Of a stretch of DNA of 64,000 nt, positions 36,455-48,248 are shown one piece after another. Position 1 is the stretch's first letter. Each line of letters starts with the position of its first letter. The stretch is from Pectinophora gossypiella (lineage: Eukaryota; Arthropoda; Insecta; Lepidoptera; Gelechiidae): contig NC_065419.1 of the NCBI RefSeq assembly GCF_024362695.1, forward strand, positions 6,572,678 through 6,636,677, in the 5' to 3' direction. A model generated the notes under the pieces. It ran no database searches. It was not told the origin of the DNA and worked only from the letters and a program-made list of their open reading frames with translations. Both the position numbers and the translations under genes were made by a program.

Positions 36455-36635
36455 TACCTACACCTCTGTCTACACCTGGATACAGGCGTCATGCTAAGTA
36501 ATGTTTTGTAGTGTTCTTCTTATATCGTGTAGATTGTGAAGTGGATTATTATCAACTCCATCAACCCTGGTGTCAGGGATACTATTGAACCTCCTAAGGC
36601 CCTTGACATGGCTCATGTAACGACTAGGTACTATA
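36455..36635. repeat. Family G fragment followed by minus-strand SINE-A tail
   Basis: 36455-36503 (plus) ends GGATACAGGCGTCATGCTAA as family G. 36508-36635 (minus) is SINE-A: TCTTCTTATATCGTGTAGAT, CAACCCTGGTGTCAGGGATA, CATGGCTCATGTAACGACTA. Confidence 0.65.
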
Positions 36636-36736
36636 ACAGTAGTACTACGAACAGAACAGTAAAGTGCAAAACTTTTGTAGTGTTCATTTTTTATAACTAG
36701 AGTCTCCTAAACTCTTGTTACTTTCGCTATAATTGC

Positions 36737-37040
36737 CTCTGTGGTCCAGTGATTGAGCGTTGGGCGCACAATCAGGAGTTCGAAACTCGGTGGGGACATA
36801 TCACAAAAACCACTTTGTGATACCTAGTTTGGTTAGGACATTGCAGGCTGATCACCTGATTGTCCGAAAGTAAAGTGATCTGTGCTTTGTAAGGCACGCT
36901 AAGCCGTTGGTCCCGGATACTACTTACTGATGTAAGTGAGTATTCGTTACATGAGTCATGTCAGGGGCCTTTGGTGGCTTAGCAGTAACAGTGACACGAG
37001 AATTGATGAGGTAATCCACCTCACAATCCACGAAGAAGAT
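36737..37040 (+). mobile_element. SINE-A, near full length
   Basis: tRNA-like head GCCTCTGTGGTCCAGTGATT with degraded B-box (AGTTCGAAACTCGG). Next come AGTTTGGTTAGGACATTGCA, the core GTGCTTTGTAAGGCACGCTA, and the 3' domain ATGTCAGGGGCCTTTGGTGG through CCACCTCACAATCCACGAAG. Confidence 0.85.
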
Positions 37041-39517
37041 TTTTGCTATTGCCATAAGGCCGTTCACAAAATTTCCCAAATATCAGCGTTCAAGCAATGT
37101 CTGATCATTTAGCCAGTCATGTCTATTTTAACACCAAAATTCCTGCCACCCACATTCAAGTGAATGACGTCTCAATATTTCCACAATGACTCTTAAATAT
37201 CCGTAATTAGCTTCAATATGTTCTATACATTTGTCATAATGCTCCGGGCATATTGCATAAGGTGATGGATGAGTCTAGCTGTGAAATGAGCAAGTATTTA
37301 TTCCATATTTGAATCGTCATTCAGCATTGAACGATGTGCAGAGAAAGGGTTTCTAATTACAACACTGAGAAAGATCGATTTATAATTATTTTTGCTAATA
37401 CTTTTAATATTCTTATTTAAAAAAATAAATAAATAGAAAATAATAAAATTAAATTCAAATTTACATTAACTCTGTGTACGTTTATATTTATTAAGAGTTT
37501 TTCTTACACATCTTATTATCAACTTTACAATAGTCGATAACTGTAATAGGCCTCATAAGTACAACATTAATGTAACTTTTTAAGCTTACGGTGCTGTTGT
37601 TATCCCAAATAAATAAATAAATTTTAAAATATTTTAAATAAAACCTTTAATTTGCTTTCTGTGTAGTTTCCTTCAAATAATTCTACCCAGAATAAACTTC
37701 ATCTGTTCTGTTTAAAAATAATATTTGTACTTACTTTTCTAATATTAAAACATTATTTTTTTCTTATTAGAAGTAAGTACCTAGCTTTTATATTTAGTAT
37801 ATCACATTGATATCAAAAAATAATCTCATACAGTCCCGTATAAAGGAAACCAGATTTAAAACATCCGAATTTTAATCTGCAAAATAATAAAAATACGTTA
37901 ACCCTTTATTAGCCATAGTTTGGGCGCGCGTCCAATAATGACTGAGTGTCGCACAGTGACATTTGTCATCGCGCAATTGTTGCGCAGATTAAAATTGATG
38001 ACGTTGCTTTGTGCGCACGCGCGTTCTGCGCACACGACGTATTATCAAACGTGCATTCCTATTTTGAATTTCGATAAGGATCTAGAGTAAATCGTTTGGA
38101 TTATTTTGATCTGGCTTAGATACTAGTCGATCAAATATTATACTTATAAGTAATTTAAATTGACTTCTAGATGTATAATTTCATCAAAATGTTTGTCCAG
38201 GAAATAATTAATGAAGCTTATTGGACAAAACTCAATTTACTTAGCAGATAAACCAGGGCAAACTATTCGTGTTTTTTTTTTGAAAATGAAATACGTAAAA
38301 ACCCGTTCATACTTATATAAAACTTTACTAAGTGTTTAAAAAATATCTTTTATAAACCTGCTCTAATATAATGTACTTACCCAAACATTTACCCAAATTG
38401 CACAAATTCAAAAACGCAAAACGGTCCGGAATTACCTCCCCTCTCTGTACTAGGAATGATTAATCAAAAAATTAAGCAACGACAATGACTTCACCCCATT
38501 AAACCGAGCACAATCGCCCTGCGTCCCACACACCGTGTTTATTTAACAATCAAATAAATATTACGAACAATAAAATAGAAATATTTCAATTTAATATCTC
38601 CGCCCCAGAAGGGTTGACGCGCGCAGTCTACGCCCTTTGTTCCCAGTCCTATCTTGATGTTACGCAAAATTGAATAATTTTCAAACCACAATAGATTGGC
38701 TTATCCGTGACTTCACAATTTCGTTGTGGATTATTTTCATGCCATTGTCCGAAGATTTTCTAGATAATTAATCTGGGTTATCTCTTTATATAAAACTAGG
38801 TATTACTCGTATGCCATATTGTTAAATTGATTTTAAAACATCGACATGGATGACTTTAGCTACTTATACTTAAACTTAAAAAAAATTAAGTCAATGTCTA
38901 TTGTAATCAATTTCTGATAAAAATAACTTCATCCCGTTTTTTTTTAATTTCTATCGAGAAAAGAAGCTGGTATGCCTAACTATACAACTAACTATCTAAA
39001 ACTAACTAACTAATTATATATGACTTAAGAAAATAAAATGAATTTTGCCTTTGCATTCATCATCTGCCATTATTACAACACTGGACTTAACATTTTAACC
39101 CTGCCAAAGTCAGCATCTTAACGGACAATACCGGTCAAAGTGACCGTTCGCACCGCAGGGCGCAACGGTACTCTGCGCGTACGCACTTGATGCGAGCTCC
39201 CGAGGGCGCGACCAGTAGGAAGTGTGCCCAATAGAATATCATTATTGGTCGTGTGTGGCTTAGCTGTTATCTGCAATGTAGTGCAAATTGGATACGCTCT
39301 TAAGTTCTACGGCGCTATTATTGGCAATATTCGCTCTAATGTTTTACGAGTAGTATATGACATTTGCCCCTAGAAGTTCACGGTCGTTATATCAACGACA
39401 TGGTTTTCTAACTGGAACATAGGCCATTTTAAATATTAATATATATTAAATAAGAATACGATTTTTTATCTGTGTATTACAACACTCGAACACGGGCGGC
39501 CATGATTGAGCTTCGAC

Positions 39518-39596
39518 TGACGTCACATTTCACAAAATAAACAGAAACTATCTGTCAATGTTTGACAGTTTCTTTGTTTATTGAAATGTGACGTCA
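39518..39596. repeat. Inverted repeat with TGACGTCA ends (MITE-like)
   Basis: Left arm TGACGTCACATTTCACAAAA and right arm TTGAAATGTGACGTCA frame AACTATCTGTCAA/TTTGACAGTTT. Arms are about 35 bp with a 2-4-bp loop. Each end carries a CRE/ATF-like TGACGTCA. Confidence 0.7.
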
Positions 39597-40328
39597 CCGG
39601 GCAAAATATCACGTGACCAACCGGGGTTAAAAACTGAAGTCCAACAAACTGTTATCCGACAAGATTTTACTTCCGTTGTCGAAATTTGAAATTAATGAAG
39701 AAAAATACGTTTTTTTTTATTATATAAAACTTTTTCGAGAAAATAAAATATTTTAAGAGGTATAAAATAAGCGTTTGTAATTTATTTTTAAAATACTTAT
39801 CCAAAAATTTTCAAGTAGCCGATTGCAAATTTGATCTTGCGTGGACATTTTGTCTTGTGTCTTGAGGGTGGCAAATTCGCGATAATTAATAGTTTATGAT
39901 TAAACCAATAAAACAAAACTTATAATAGCAATACTTACTTAAGGATTAAGCAACTCAAGAAATAAATAAGTACATTGTTTTCAGTTAAGAATGTAAGGCT
40001 TTTAAGTAACGTTACTTACTGAATACTGTTTGATAACTTCGAAGTTTATGATATATGGGATTTTGGATTTTCTTTTTCAATTAAGTATATTATATTTAAA
40101 GACGCTGTTCTATTCAGGACAGCGCAAGTGGTTAGGATTCTTCCTTTCCATCTTTTTCTTTTCCGCATTAATGTGTATCAAACACATAAGATGGTCCTTC
40201 GAACTACGGATTCATATCCGTGAACCAGTAATTTCTTACCGCAAAATCGCATTTTTTGATTCCGCAAATTCGATAGCTAGATATCGTATAGCTACGGTAA
40301 CAATCCCAATTCACATTAAAACACATAA

Positions 40329-40549
40329 TAACGGGTTCTTATCGCGTTTAAAGTAGGGATATGAGATTCCCGATATTTCGACACTGTTGCAAGTGCCATG
40401 ATCACGGGATGACTGAGTATTATTGATTGATTGATTGACTGATGAGATTGGAGTGGAGTAAGTAGATCCATAATTTTCTACGGCACTTGCAACAGTGTCA
40501 AAATATCGGGTGTCTCATATCCCTACTTTAAACCGTGATAATAACCGTG
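40329..40549. mobile_element. MITE family E copy
   Basis: Arms of ~70 bp: TTTAAAGTAGGGATATGAGA and CGACACTGTTGCAAGTGCC on the left, complemented by GGCACTTGCAACAGTGTCAA and TCTCATATCCCTACTTTAAA on the right. The 84-bp centre holds a GATTGATTGATTGACTGA microsatellite. The left flank also occurs at 8537-8565. Confidence 0.8.
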
Positions 40550-40917
40550 TAAAATTAAAACAATGTATAATTCACATTAAGTCGATAGAGACTATATTTT
40601 CGATGATTATGTCCGTTTTTGTTCTATTCTAATGAAAGTCAAACGGCCACAGTTTATCAGCGAAAGATCGCGAGAAATGACAGGTGCCGCACTTATCGTG
40701 GGGTCATTAAATTCATTACAAAGATCGGTAAGTCACCGTCACGGTGCGCGCGCGCCGACGCACGCCATCTGGCGGCGGCCGTGGGAAAACTTAACGAACG
40801 AGCAGCCCTTGCCCTTATGCTTATGAGTGTTAAAGGGAATATATTTGGGAACCTTTTGAGACAAAAGAGGAATGGGAATTGGTCTTGTTAATTACAGTGT
40901 ACGTTGTCGTTATATGA

Positions 40918-41015
40918 ACCTTGTCAGGGGCCTTTGGCGGCTCAATAGTAGCCCTCACACCAGGGTTGATGAGGTTGATACTCCACCTCACAACCCACAC
41001 GATAGAAGAAGAGAA
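40918..41015 (+). mobile_element. SINE-A 3' fragment
   Basis: CTTGTCAGGGGCCTTTGGCG through CACAACCCACACGATAGAAG ending in AAGAGAAAAGA. Confidence 0.8.
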
Positions 41016-41052
41016 AAGATGACAATTTATGACTAGACAATGAGTCAATCAA

Positions 41053-41140
41053 TGAGTTATTAAATAATTTTAAGTGCATTTTCCACTAACACAGTTGGCT
41101 CGACCATATAGACGGCGATATGGCTCACCACCACGTCGTA
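41053..41140 (+). repeat. Repeat family H fragment
   Basis: AATGAGTTATTAAATAATTT, AGTTGGCTCGACCATATAGA, CGGCGATATGGCTCACCACC. Confidence 0.6.
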
Positions 41141-41214
41141 TGACATATAAATAAATAACCATGAGATGACGTTGGCATGTTATATAAATTGTCATTATAT
41201 CGTCTGATCAACCC

Positions 41215-41465
41215 ATCCAAGAATCCTGGTGGGGACATATCACGGAAATCACTTTGTGATCCCTAGTTTGGTTAGGACTTTACAGGCTGATCACCTGATT
41301 GTCCGAAAGTAAGATGATCCGTGCTTCGGAATGCACTTTAACCGTTGGTCTCGGTTACTACTTACTGATGCAAGTTAGTAGTTACCTGAGCCATATCAGG
41401 GGGCTTTGGCGGTTCAGTAGTAATCCTGACACCAAGGTTGATGGGATTGGTTAAGCGATAGGAGA
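41215..41465 (+). mobile_element. SINE-A, head deleted
   Basis: Begins within the tRNA-like head (AATCCTGGTGGGGACATATC). It continues through the core CCGTGCTTCGGAATGCAC to ACACCAAGGTTGATGGGATT; the terminal GAA tail is altered. Confidence 0.8.
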
Positions 41466-42165
41466 AGATCCAAGAATTTCCTTTCGACCTGTTCTAAAAT
41501 CCCTGAAAACCAAAGCCGGTAGGGTCGAATCACCACTTATTTATTTTACACAACCCACCGGCGGTTGACACGCACAGATGATTTCCACAAGGGGTCAAGT
41601 GTTCGGGCGGGGTGGGGGTGGCAGCCCGTAATTTGTAACCCACCCAGTTCACTGTTGACACCACATATAGTTCAGTTGACCTGAGGGTTGGTGGTGTCAT
41701 CTATGCCATCTTACTGCATCGGAACCGGAAGCCATCTTTGAATATTCGCGAGTTCGCAATAATTTTTTGACAAGAATATTTAATTAAGAAGAGTAAGATT
41801 TAAATTCGGAAGTGTCAGGTGCGTATTTTTGAGTTATATAACTATTTTAATTTTAGTTCTATCAACCAATAATTTTGCAATTTGTTGATATACGATTTAT
41901 AGTGTCAGTTTTTTCAGGTTCAAAGTGATCAGAATTATTTGTTTTCTGTATTTTATCTAAGTTTTAACAAAGTTATATCACACATTTCTCTATATCGTAT
42001 CATAGTTTAAGAATATAGTAAGTAGATACTTATAAGACAGTGCCTAGGTCAGTATTTAAGTACAGTCTTTGCCGCAATTAAAAGCAACAGTGATTGGCAC
42101 TTGGGTCTATAAAATCTAGGGGTGGTATTAATAAACTAATTTCAGCTTTGAGACAGTTCTTATAC

Positions 42166-42359
42166 AGGGTGTTAGTGACATCTTAACGAGTACTGAGGAG
42201 GACGATTCAGACCATGATTCTGAGTCAACAAAAAGTTATTTTTTAAAATTATTTTCAGTTCTATACTTTTGACGAAAAATCCCACTTTATATCAACTCAG
42301 AGTCATGGTCTAAATTATCCCCCTCAGTATTCGTTACGGTGTCACTAACATCCTGTATA
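42166..42359. mobile_element. MITE family D copy, best-preserved ends
   Basis: ACAGGGTGTTAGTGACATCT (left) and GGTGTCACTAACATCCTGTA (right) form clear terminal inverted repeats. The inner arms GACGATTCAGACCATGATTC and GAGTCATGGTCTAAATTATC also pair. No ORF. TATA-like bases flank both ends. Confidence 0.8.
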
Positions 42360-43546
42360 TAAACAGAGACTTGCGCATGATCTTGAGGGCAGTCTCTGCT
42401 GAGTTTAGTTTATTAATACCATTCCAGATCTATCACAAATATAAGAATCTCAGACGAAATCAATTTTATCTAGCCTTGCCTTATCACGGATGCTTGTTAG
42501 ACAATAACCAGGGCGGGGTGCTCGTGACTCGTATTAATTCTGCATGTGTCAATGTGGAGCTCAACGCGAATAGGATTGAACAACGCGCATAAGGCCGTGA
42601 TTTCTACCACAGTGGGTAGCGGGACGCGACGAAACAAAATCAAATATACTCTATTGCACACAAACAATACATACAAACATTTAGCAACAGTACAAAAGGG
42701 CAACCTTAGTGTTCTAGCAATTCCTATTATTTTATTTTTGAAGATCTATGGAATTGTTTTCAACAAAAGCGTGAACGGCGCGCATACAAATCAAAATCTT
42801 TTCAAAATCCTAACCCTGTAGATTAACCAGGAAAAGTCAATCTGGAAGTGGAAACCGGGGCGCAGGAACCACAAAGTTTCATCATATCCATCCATTTGCG
42901 TCTTTTTATCTATATTTCTGCTCACGCTACTGCTTCCCGCTGTCGCTTCGCTGCGGGCGCTGCGCTCGCGCACACTTCCGACGGCGCTCGTGATCGCTTC
43001 GTCGCAAATAACACGACGACTATGACAACGTTGTTGAAAACAAATACGTTAATTATCGGTCTTGTAATGCTGTTTTAGGAGTTTAACAGGATAATGGTTA
43101 ATAATTGCGTTTTGGTGTAATCGTGGTGCTTTTAATTATGGTCATGTCTTTTATAGATCGGCAAACGTTACTAGTTTGTAACGAACCTAATCCGAAGTGA
43201 CAATATATAATTTGTTTTTAAGCATGATAAATTGCTGCACTAACTTACAGTTACCACGAATTTTAGCTTTCTACACTTCGAAGTAACACTCCAAACTCCG
43301 ACGCATCGGTATAATGACGATATATGGAGAAAAAAATAATATAGACAGGATGAGGATTACTGACGTAATCAGTGACCCGGTGTTGTAATAAAACGTTCGT
43401 CCCTGTTTGACAAGAGCAGGTTCAACTCCTGAGTCAGATTTTTTCGATTTAATTTTCACTGTTTGTGTTTCCCTAAGCTCGCGTGAGTGCTAAAAATACA
43501 AAATGACTCCATACCTTTAGAAGGCTTTCACAAAATAAAATGCAAC

Positions 43547-43665
43547 TTCCTTATTGCTTTAAGCGATAAGGCCGCCATTTGTCATTAACTTAGTTAAGAG
43601 TCTTTTTGTAATTATTTCTTTTTATTTTGGTGCAATAAAGTGTATTTGTATTGTATTGTATTGCA
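43547..43665 (+). repeat. LINE 3' tail (TTGTAT family)
   Basis: CTTATTGCTTTAAGCGATAA then GGCCGCC, later GGTGCAATAAAGTGTATTTG ending TATTGTATTGTATTG. Its AATAAA is the element's own poly(A) signal. Related tails at 30637, 60470 and 63596. Confidence 0.75.
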
Positions 43666-43702
43666 TATCTTATATTCCAAATTGTTGCAATCAAACAAAT
43701 CC

Positions 43703-43856
43703 TTCACCTGATTGTCCAAAAAAGTAAGATGATTCCGTGCGTCGGAGCGCGCGCTAAGCCGTAAAAAGCACCTCCATTAACTCGCAGTGGAGCAGCGTAG
43801 GGAGTATGCTCCATACCCTGTGCCCAGCAGTGGGACGTATATAGGCTGTTTATGTG
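43703..43856 (+). mobile_element. SINE-B 3' half
   Basis: ACCTGATTGTCCAAAAAAGT, CCGTGCGTCGGAGCG, GCAGTGGAGCAGCGTAGGGA, TGCCCAGCAGTGGGACGTAT, ending GGCTGTTTATG. Confidence 0.8.
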
Positions 43857-44202
43857 TTTTGCTGCAATTAAAATTATTTTATAACAAACGGTCGCTTACA
43901 AGCGGCGTAACTTATCAAACATCTATTTATCGTTAAAACAATACTGAATTGTCAATTAATTACTTTCACGACACGAGAACGGGTACTAAATAACTAAAGC
44001 CAGAGACCTTTAAGTCGTGGACGTCAATAAATAATAGATTAATTCTGAATATGCAACATCTATTGACTTATGTATCCTGTATGGAAGTGGAGCTATAATT
44101 GTAGCCTTTCTATGATTTATAAGCCTCCTCGTCTTCATATCTATGAGTTTCATTGTTTGTTTAATATTTCTGCTATCAACTTACTATTACCTCCACCAGA
44201 AC

Positions 44203-44372
44203 GACCTCCGTGGTCCAGTGGTTGAGCATTGGGCTCATGATCCGGAGGACCTGGGTTTGAATCCCGGTGGGGACACATCACAAAAATCACTCTGTGATCC
44301 CTAGTTTGGTTAGGACATTACAAGCTGGTCACCTGATTGTCTGAATTTAAAGATGATCCGTGCTTCAGAAGG
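44203..44372 (+). mobile_element. SINE-A head and core, 3'-truncated
   Basis: ACGACCTCCGTGGTCCAGTG (A box), GGGTTTGAATCCCGGTGGGG (B box region) and CCGTGCTTCAGAAGGCACG; it stops at the core. This tRNA-like head is not a tRNA gene: no acceptor-stem pairing, and it continues into the SINE body. Confidence 0.8.
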
Positions 44373-44645
44373 CACGCATATAGTATGGAAAACTGTTAAC
44401 ACGTAATTAGGCTCGCTTTTCTTCGGATTGGATGGTGAAGAAGTAGTCGCTTATAAAAAAAAAAAACTGGACTTTTTAATAAATTGAGGCTTAGCTAAGC
44501 GGATCCAGAATAAAAGGGATAAAATTTACGTTTTGTAATGGTTTACACTGTGACAAAAAGGCTTTAAATAAAATTACGCGTCGTATATATAATACGTTAT
44601 CCCGTGTTTATTTTTAAATTGCGAATATTTTATTTTACATTTCAG

Positions 44646-44766
44646 AGCGCCAGAACTCCAACGTCAACTCATCGGGAGGATCACAGCCTCTGACTGAAGA
44701 GGACGAAAGGGAGGACGAACAACCTCGCTGCTCCTTCTGTGACGCGCCCTTCCCTAATATAGACGC
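44646..44766 (+). CDS. ham: ham exon D: acidic linker and first half of zinc finger 1
   Basis: Acceptor is TTACATTTCAG|AG and donor GACGC|GTGAGT. The exon completes the split codon (G|AG), encodes 39 more codons and leaves two bases (GC) for exon E. It reads an Asn/Ser/Gly stretch, an acidic run (EEDEREDEQPR), then CSFC of finger 1 from 44729. The phase fits on both sides. The exon is small and isolated between introns of 11.9 and 11.4 kb. A tRNA-derived SINE head lies about 275 bp upstream. Confidence 0.92.
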
Positions 44767-44966
44767 GTGAGTATTATTTTGTTTACCTATGTTGTTACTT
44801 CTAGAAGTTTCTTGAGTTTACGAATTATTCGTACATATCGTGTACAAATGAGGTAAGTAGTGAAATTTGATGCAAAAGAAAACTGTTTTCTTTGAACAAC
44901 AGATCTATTGATACAAATCACTCATTCAATATAACCTACCCATAGCTTCAAAATAATTATTTTTAG

Positions 44967-45046
44967 AGCCATGCTCTTGTCAGTGTAGCATTCTCCACTC
45001 TTGTCTATCAAAGGCCAATTCCTTGACTTCCTTATAAGACACGACG
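44967..45046 (-). repeat. LINE 3' tail fragment
   Basis: Matches the terminal 80 bp of 22560-22815: GAGCCATGCTCTTGTCAGTG, CTATCAAAGGCCAATTCCTT. Confidence 0.7.
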
Positions 45047-45125
45047 TGCGCCTCAAAAACTACAGAAAATGATAACCGTAATGAAACTCTAAAACAACAA
45101 TAATTTACATTGATTTCATCTTCAT

Positions 45126-45407
45126 CAGTCCATTAACGTCCCCACTGCTGGGGCACGGGCCTTCCCTATGGATGGATAGGGAGATCGGGCCTTAAACCAT
45201 CACGCGGGCCCAGTGCGGATTGATGGTTATTAACGATTGCTAATGCAGCCGGGACCAACGGCTTAACGTGCCTTCCGAAGCACGGAGGAGCTCGAGATGA
45301 AAACTTTTTTTTGTGGTCACCCATCCTATGACCGGCCTTTGCGAAAGTTGCTTTACTTCAACAATCGCAGACCGAGCGCGTTAACCGCTGCGCCACCAAG
45401 CTCCTCC
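45126..45407 (-). mobile_element. SINE-C, full length
   Basis: Reverse complement of 27947-28237: AACGTCCCCACTGCTGGGGC at the left, CGTGCCTTCCGAAGCACGGA in the core, and the 5S-like GTTGCTT-ACTTC and tRNA-like CCGCTGCGCCACC head at the right. Confidence 0.87.
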
Positions 45408-45654
45408 ACTTAAATTATGCAATTAGGTAATTCGGATTGAAATCAGCAGCGTCTCGAGGTAGGCTTAAAAGATGTCGCTTCTAGCCCCTCCCCCTCACAA
45501 ATCATCGCGTCTTATCAAATGGGCACATCTGAGACACTAAATAAATCGTTAGCTTTCTTCTATAGTAGCTAGGTATAAGGTTGGGATTGTTTCTTAACCC
45601 AACGAGGGACTTTCCAATTAGCGTTCCCCAAAAACGCGATAGATGGCGTTGTTA

Positions 45655-46110
45655 AGTTTTTTCTTCGTTTAACATTCTAATTTCATGGATAACAGACATA
45701 CGAATCTTTTATCTTTGTTTTTGGGTAAAAATAAAGTTTGTGTTTTTGGAATTCTATGTAGGTATAGTCTCTGCTTACCCCGGTGGGAAATAGGCGTGAG
45801 TTTATGTATATATTTTGGGTATAAATGATGACCCTTTTCATTACACCAAGGTACAATTACAACTTCCACCCATTATTATTCTGATCAAAATAAAGAGAAG
45901 CAATGTAGGTAGCAACATCATTCTATACATAATGTGATCCAAATATCAAGTACTTAACAATTAGTTTTATATGTGCTTCTGCCATTACATTTTTGAATAA
46001 TTATGTACCCCAGCAATGAGAAAATAGGTAATTGTCACGTTAAATGTGAACAACGCCATCTATCGTGTGATTGGGGAACGTCGAAACTTTGTCTGAGAAA
46101 TAGAATGACA
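45655..46110 (+). repeat. Repeat K copy 1 (uninterrupted)
   Basis: Shares long colinear similarity with 62170-62930: AATTTCATGGATAACAGACA, CTTCCACCCATTAT, TCTGATCAAAATAAAGAGAA, ACATAATGTGATCCAAATAT, GAGAAAATAGGTAATT and GCCATCTAT. A short RTE-like tail (45762-45810) is inserted in this copy but absent from the other. No ORF. Confidence 0.75.
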
Positions 46111-46544
46111 AAAATATATTATGTTCATATTTATACATATTCCTCACGTTGTAAGTCGGTATGTTACATACTTCTTTCAAAGTCAAAACATTTTCGAGTT
46201 AATTCCAATCAAATGTTACAAAATTCAATCATTGTCAAGTATAAAAGGAATAAGAAAATAATTATTTCTAAGCAATAGTTTTATGCTATTTGTGTGTTAA
46301 CGTAATAACAACATTAAAATGTTCGTTAACTAAATTACTGCGTTCGGTTTTGTATGTCTTTCTGATAATTGCATTGTTGTAATTGCTTCTGCTATTTAAC
46401 TGCGTGTAATTTTGCTGTTGAAATTATATTCTTACACCGACATTGACAAATTAGCTGAATTTTATTTAAAGAGAAACATTATTTACTCACTTGTCCATGT
46501 AAAGAGAATCGGAGAACATAATTTTGACGGGAGAAATGCATTTT

Positions 46545-46700
46545 CGGAAGTATGTGACCTAACCTGTATTGGGCTGGTTTACCCTTCGCGGGTTGGAAGG
46601 AAACACAGGCAGTCGCTTCTGTAAATAACCGGGCCTGTCAAATCTTCAGGTTAGGTAAGCGGACCCTGTGAAAAAACGGGACAATACTAGGACGATAATG
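46545..46700 (+). repeat. Repeat family I copy
   Basis: GTGACCTAACCTGTATTGGG, AAACACAGGCAGTC, CTGTCAAATCTTCAGGTTAG and AAGCGGACCCTGTGAAAAAA recur in part at 17368-17420 and 47725-47800. Confidence 0.6.
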
Positions 46701-46879
46701 GATTTTGAGGGAAAAACCCCTGAGTTATTCATGTAGTATAATTAATGTATTACGATTATGTCTTCCAAAGCCCTTAAACACCGAAACTTTAGTTTTGTAT
46801 TTTCAAAGTAATTGTACTTAAGACTAAGAATCTTTCTGCGAACATTAAAAAGTAGAGTAAGTAAGTAAATACACGTTGA

Positions 46880-47212
46880 CAACCTCCGTGGTCCAGTGGT
46901 TGAGCGTTGGGCTCACGATATGGAGGTCCCGGGTTCGAATCCCGGTGGGGATGTACCACAAAAAATATTTTGTGATGCCTAGTTTGGTTATGACATTACA
47001 GGCTGACCACAGGCTGTCCGAAAGAGTAAGAAGATCCGTGCTTCGGAAGGCATGTTAAGCCGTTGCTCCCGGTTAATACTTACTGATGTAAGTAAGTAGG
47101 TAGTTAGTCGTTACATGAGCAATGTCAGGGACCTTTGGTGGCTCAATAATAACTCTGACACTAGGGATGAGGAGGTTGGTAATCCACCTCACAACCCAGA
47201 CGATAGAATAAG
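46880..47212 (+). mobile_element. SINE-A, full length with intact Pol III boxes
   Basis: A box TGGTCCAGTGG (46889-46899) and perfect B box GGTTCGAATCC (46932-46942), then TAGTTTGGTTATGACATTAC and the core GTGCTTCGGAAGGCATGTTA. The 3' domain runs to CCACCTCACAACCCAGACGA and TAGAATAAGAA. It is the best-preserved SINE-A here and a good reference for the family (about 330 bp). Confidence 0.9.
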
Positions 47213-47724
47213 AATTATATACCTAACATTACTTCAGTTAAGGATATTAACAAATTAAAACGAATATCAGTACATTTTGAGCAAACTTCCATTCGTAGAT
47301 AGCTTCAAAACGTGTAAACAAAGGGAAATTCACACAAAACGGCCATCATTTTCTAAATAGTAATAGCGTATTCAATCGTACCAACGAACCATAGATAAAA
47401 AAGCTCATAGAGCGATAAGATCTTGTCGACAATAAACTAAGCGGCTCATCACGAATGGAAAACATATTATCATGAATTTATTATCTGTGTGACAGCGGGG
47501 AAGCCGTGATGCCATGTCATCATGAAAGACTAAGAGCTTGGGGTCGAAATATGTTATCTAATTGGGGCTTTTCAGTGTTTCACCTGTGAAGATTTTCGTT
47601 AGCTACTTTTATGTTGCAGAAACTAATAAAAAGATTGCCTGCCAGTTGTTTTCAGGCAATATTCATGTTAGGTACCACGTTTACGTTTTTGTAGACACTG
47701 ATTATTCCGTGAAGTACCGTGAGG

Positions 47725-47800
47725 TTCTGTCAAATCTTCAGGTTAGATAAGCGGACTCTGTGAAAAAACGGGACAATGTTAGGGAGACGACGATTATTCC
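47725..47800 (+). repeat. Repeat family I fragment
   Basis: TTCTGTCAAATCTTCAGGTT, GATAAGCGGACTCTGTGAAA, ACGGGACAATG: matches 46635-46690. Confidence 0.6.
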
Positions 47801-48051
47801 GTGAAGTAGTCGCGTCGAGCTTTTAAATTGAGAACGGTCAAATGATTATAATTATGATTATGAACGGATTATAGATTAGTGTCATTCACGCTATTAATTT
47901 TTTTGAGTTTAGTCACTAAACCCTTCGGCGAACGTTTTTTCTTATTTCTAGCCAGATTTTGAATCCGCAATAGCCCAGTTCTGCGAACGCGCGACTTGAA
48001 TATTAATGTCACGGGTTAGATTCCCGGCACGGGTTTTAAACTATTGAATTC

Positions 48052-48220
48052 GACTTTATGAGTTTCGATTCACGTTCAGGTGGTTTCCAGGATTTGTGCC
48101 CCGTTACTGGCAATAGATTCGCTGTTTTACATGAGACTTAAAACATAGCTGGTTAGGAGTGAGTGTATACTATATACCTCTGCCTACCCTTTCGCGGATA
48201 CAGGCGTCATGCTACATAGC
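48052..48220 (+). repeat. Repeat family G copy
   Basis: CAGGTGGTTTCCAGGATTTG, TGCCCCGTTACTGGCAATAG, TACATGAGACTTAAAACATA, CCTCTGCCTACCCTTTCGCG, GGATACAGGCGTCATGCTAC. Confidence 0.75.
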
Positions 48221-48248
48221 AAGCGAGCCTGCGCGAGCCTGTTGCCAG

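Larger units (their letters stand above)
32748..44645 (+). other. ham: ham intron C/D, 11.9 kb
   Basis: Starts GTGAGT, ends ATTTCAG. Holds a LINE fragment (32895), a Jockey tail with a 99-bp tandem array (33836-34418), family H with a nested SINE (34995-35372), several SINE-A/B copies (36508, 36737, 40918, 41215, 43703, 44203), MITEs (39518, 40329, 42166) and a LINE tail (43547). CpG-rich single-copy blocks lie at 33600-33740, 37915-38045, 39110-39235 and 42930-43020. The stretch 37050-39500 has no recognisable repeat. Confidence 0.8.

Noticed and set aside
40619..40891. Two overlapping ORFs of 90 and 64 codons
   Set aside because: Arg/Ala-rich shadow frames in a small CpG-rich patch; the longer has no ATG at its start and neither shows a domain.
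46876..47058. Short ORF and apparent tRNA gene with perfect B box
   Set aside because: The frame starts at an ATG inside SINE-A, and the tRNA-like head continues into the SINE body and tail; no tRNA acceptor stem closes it. It is a SINE, not a tRNA gene.
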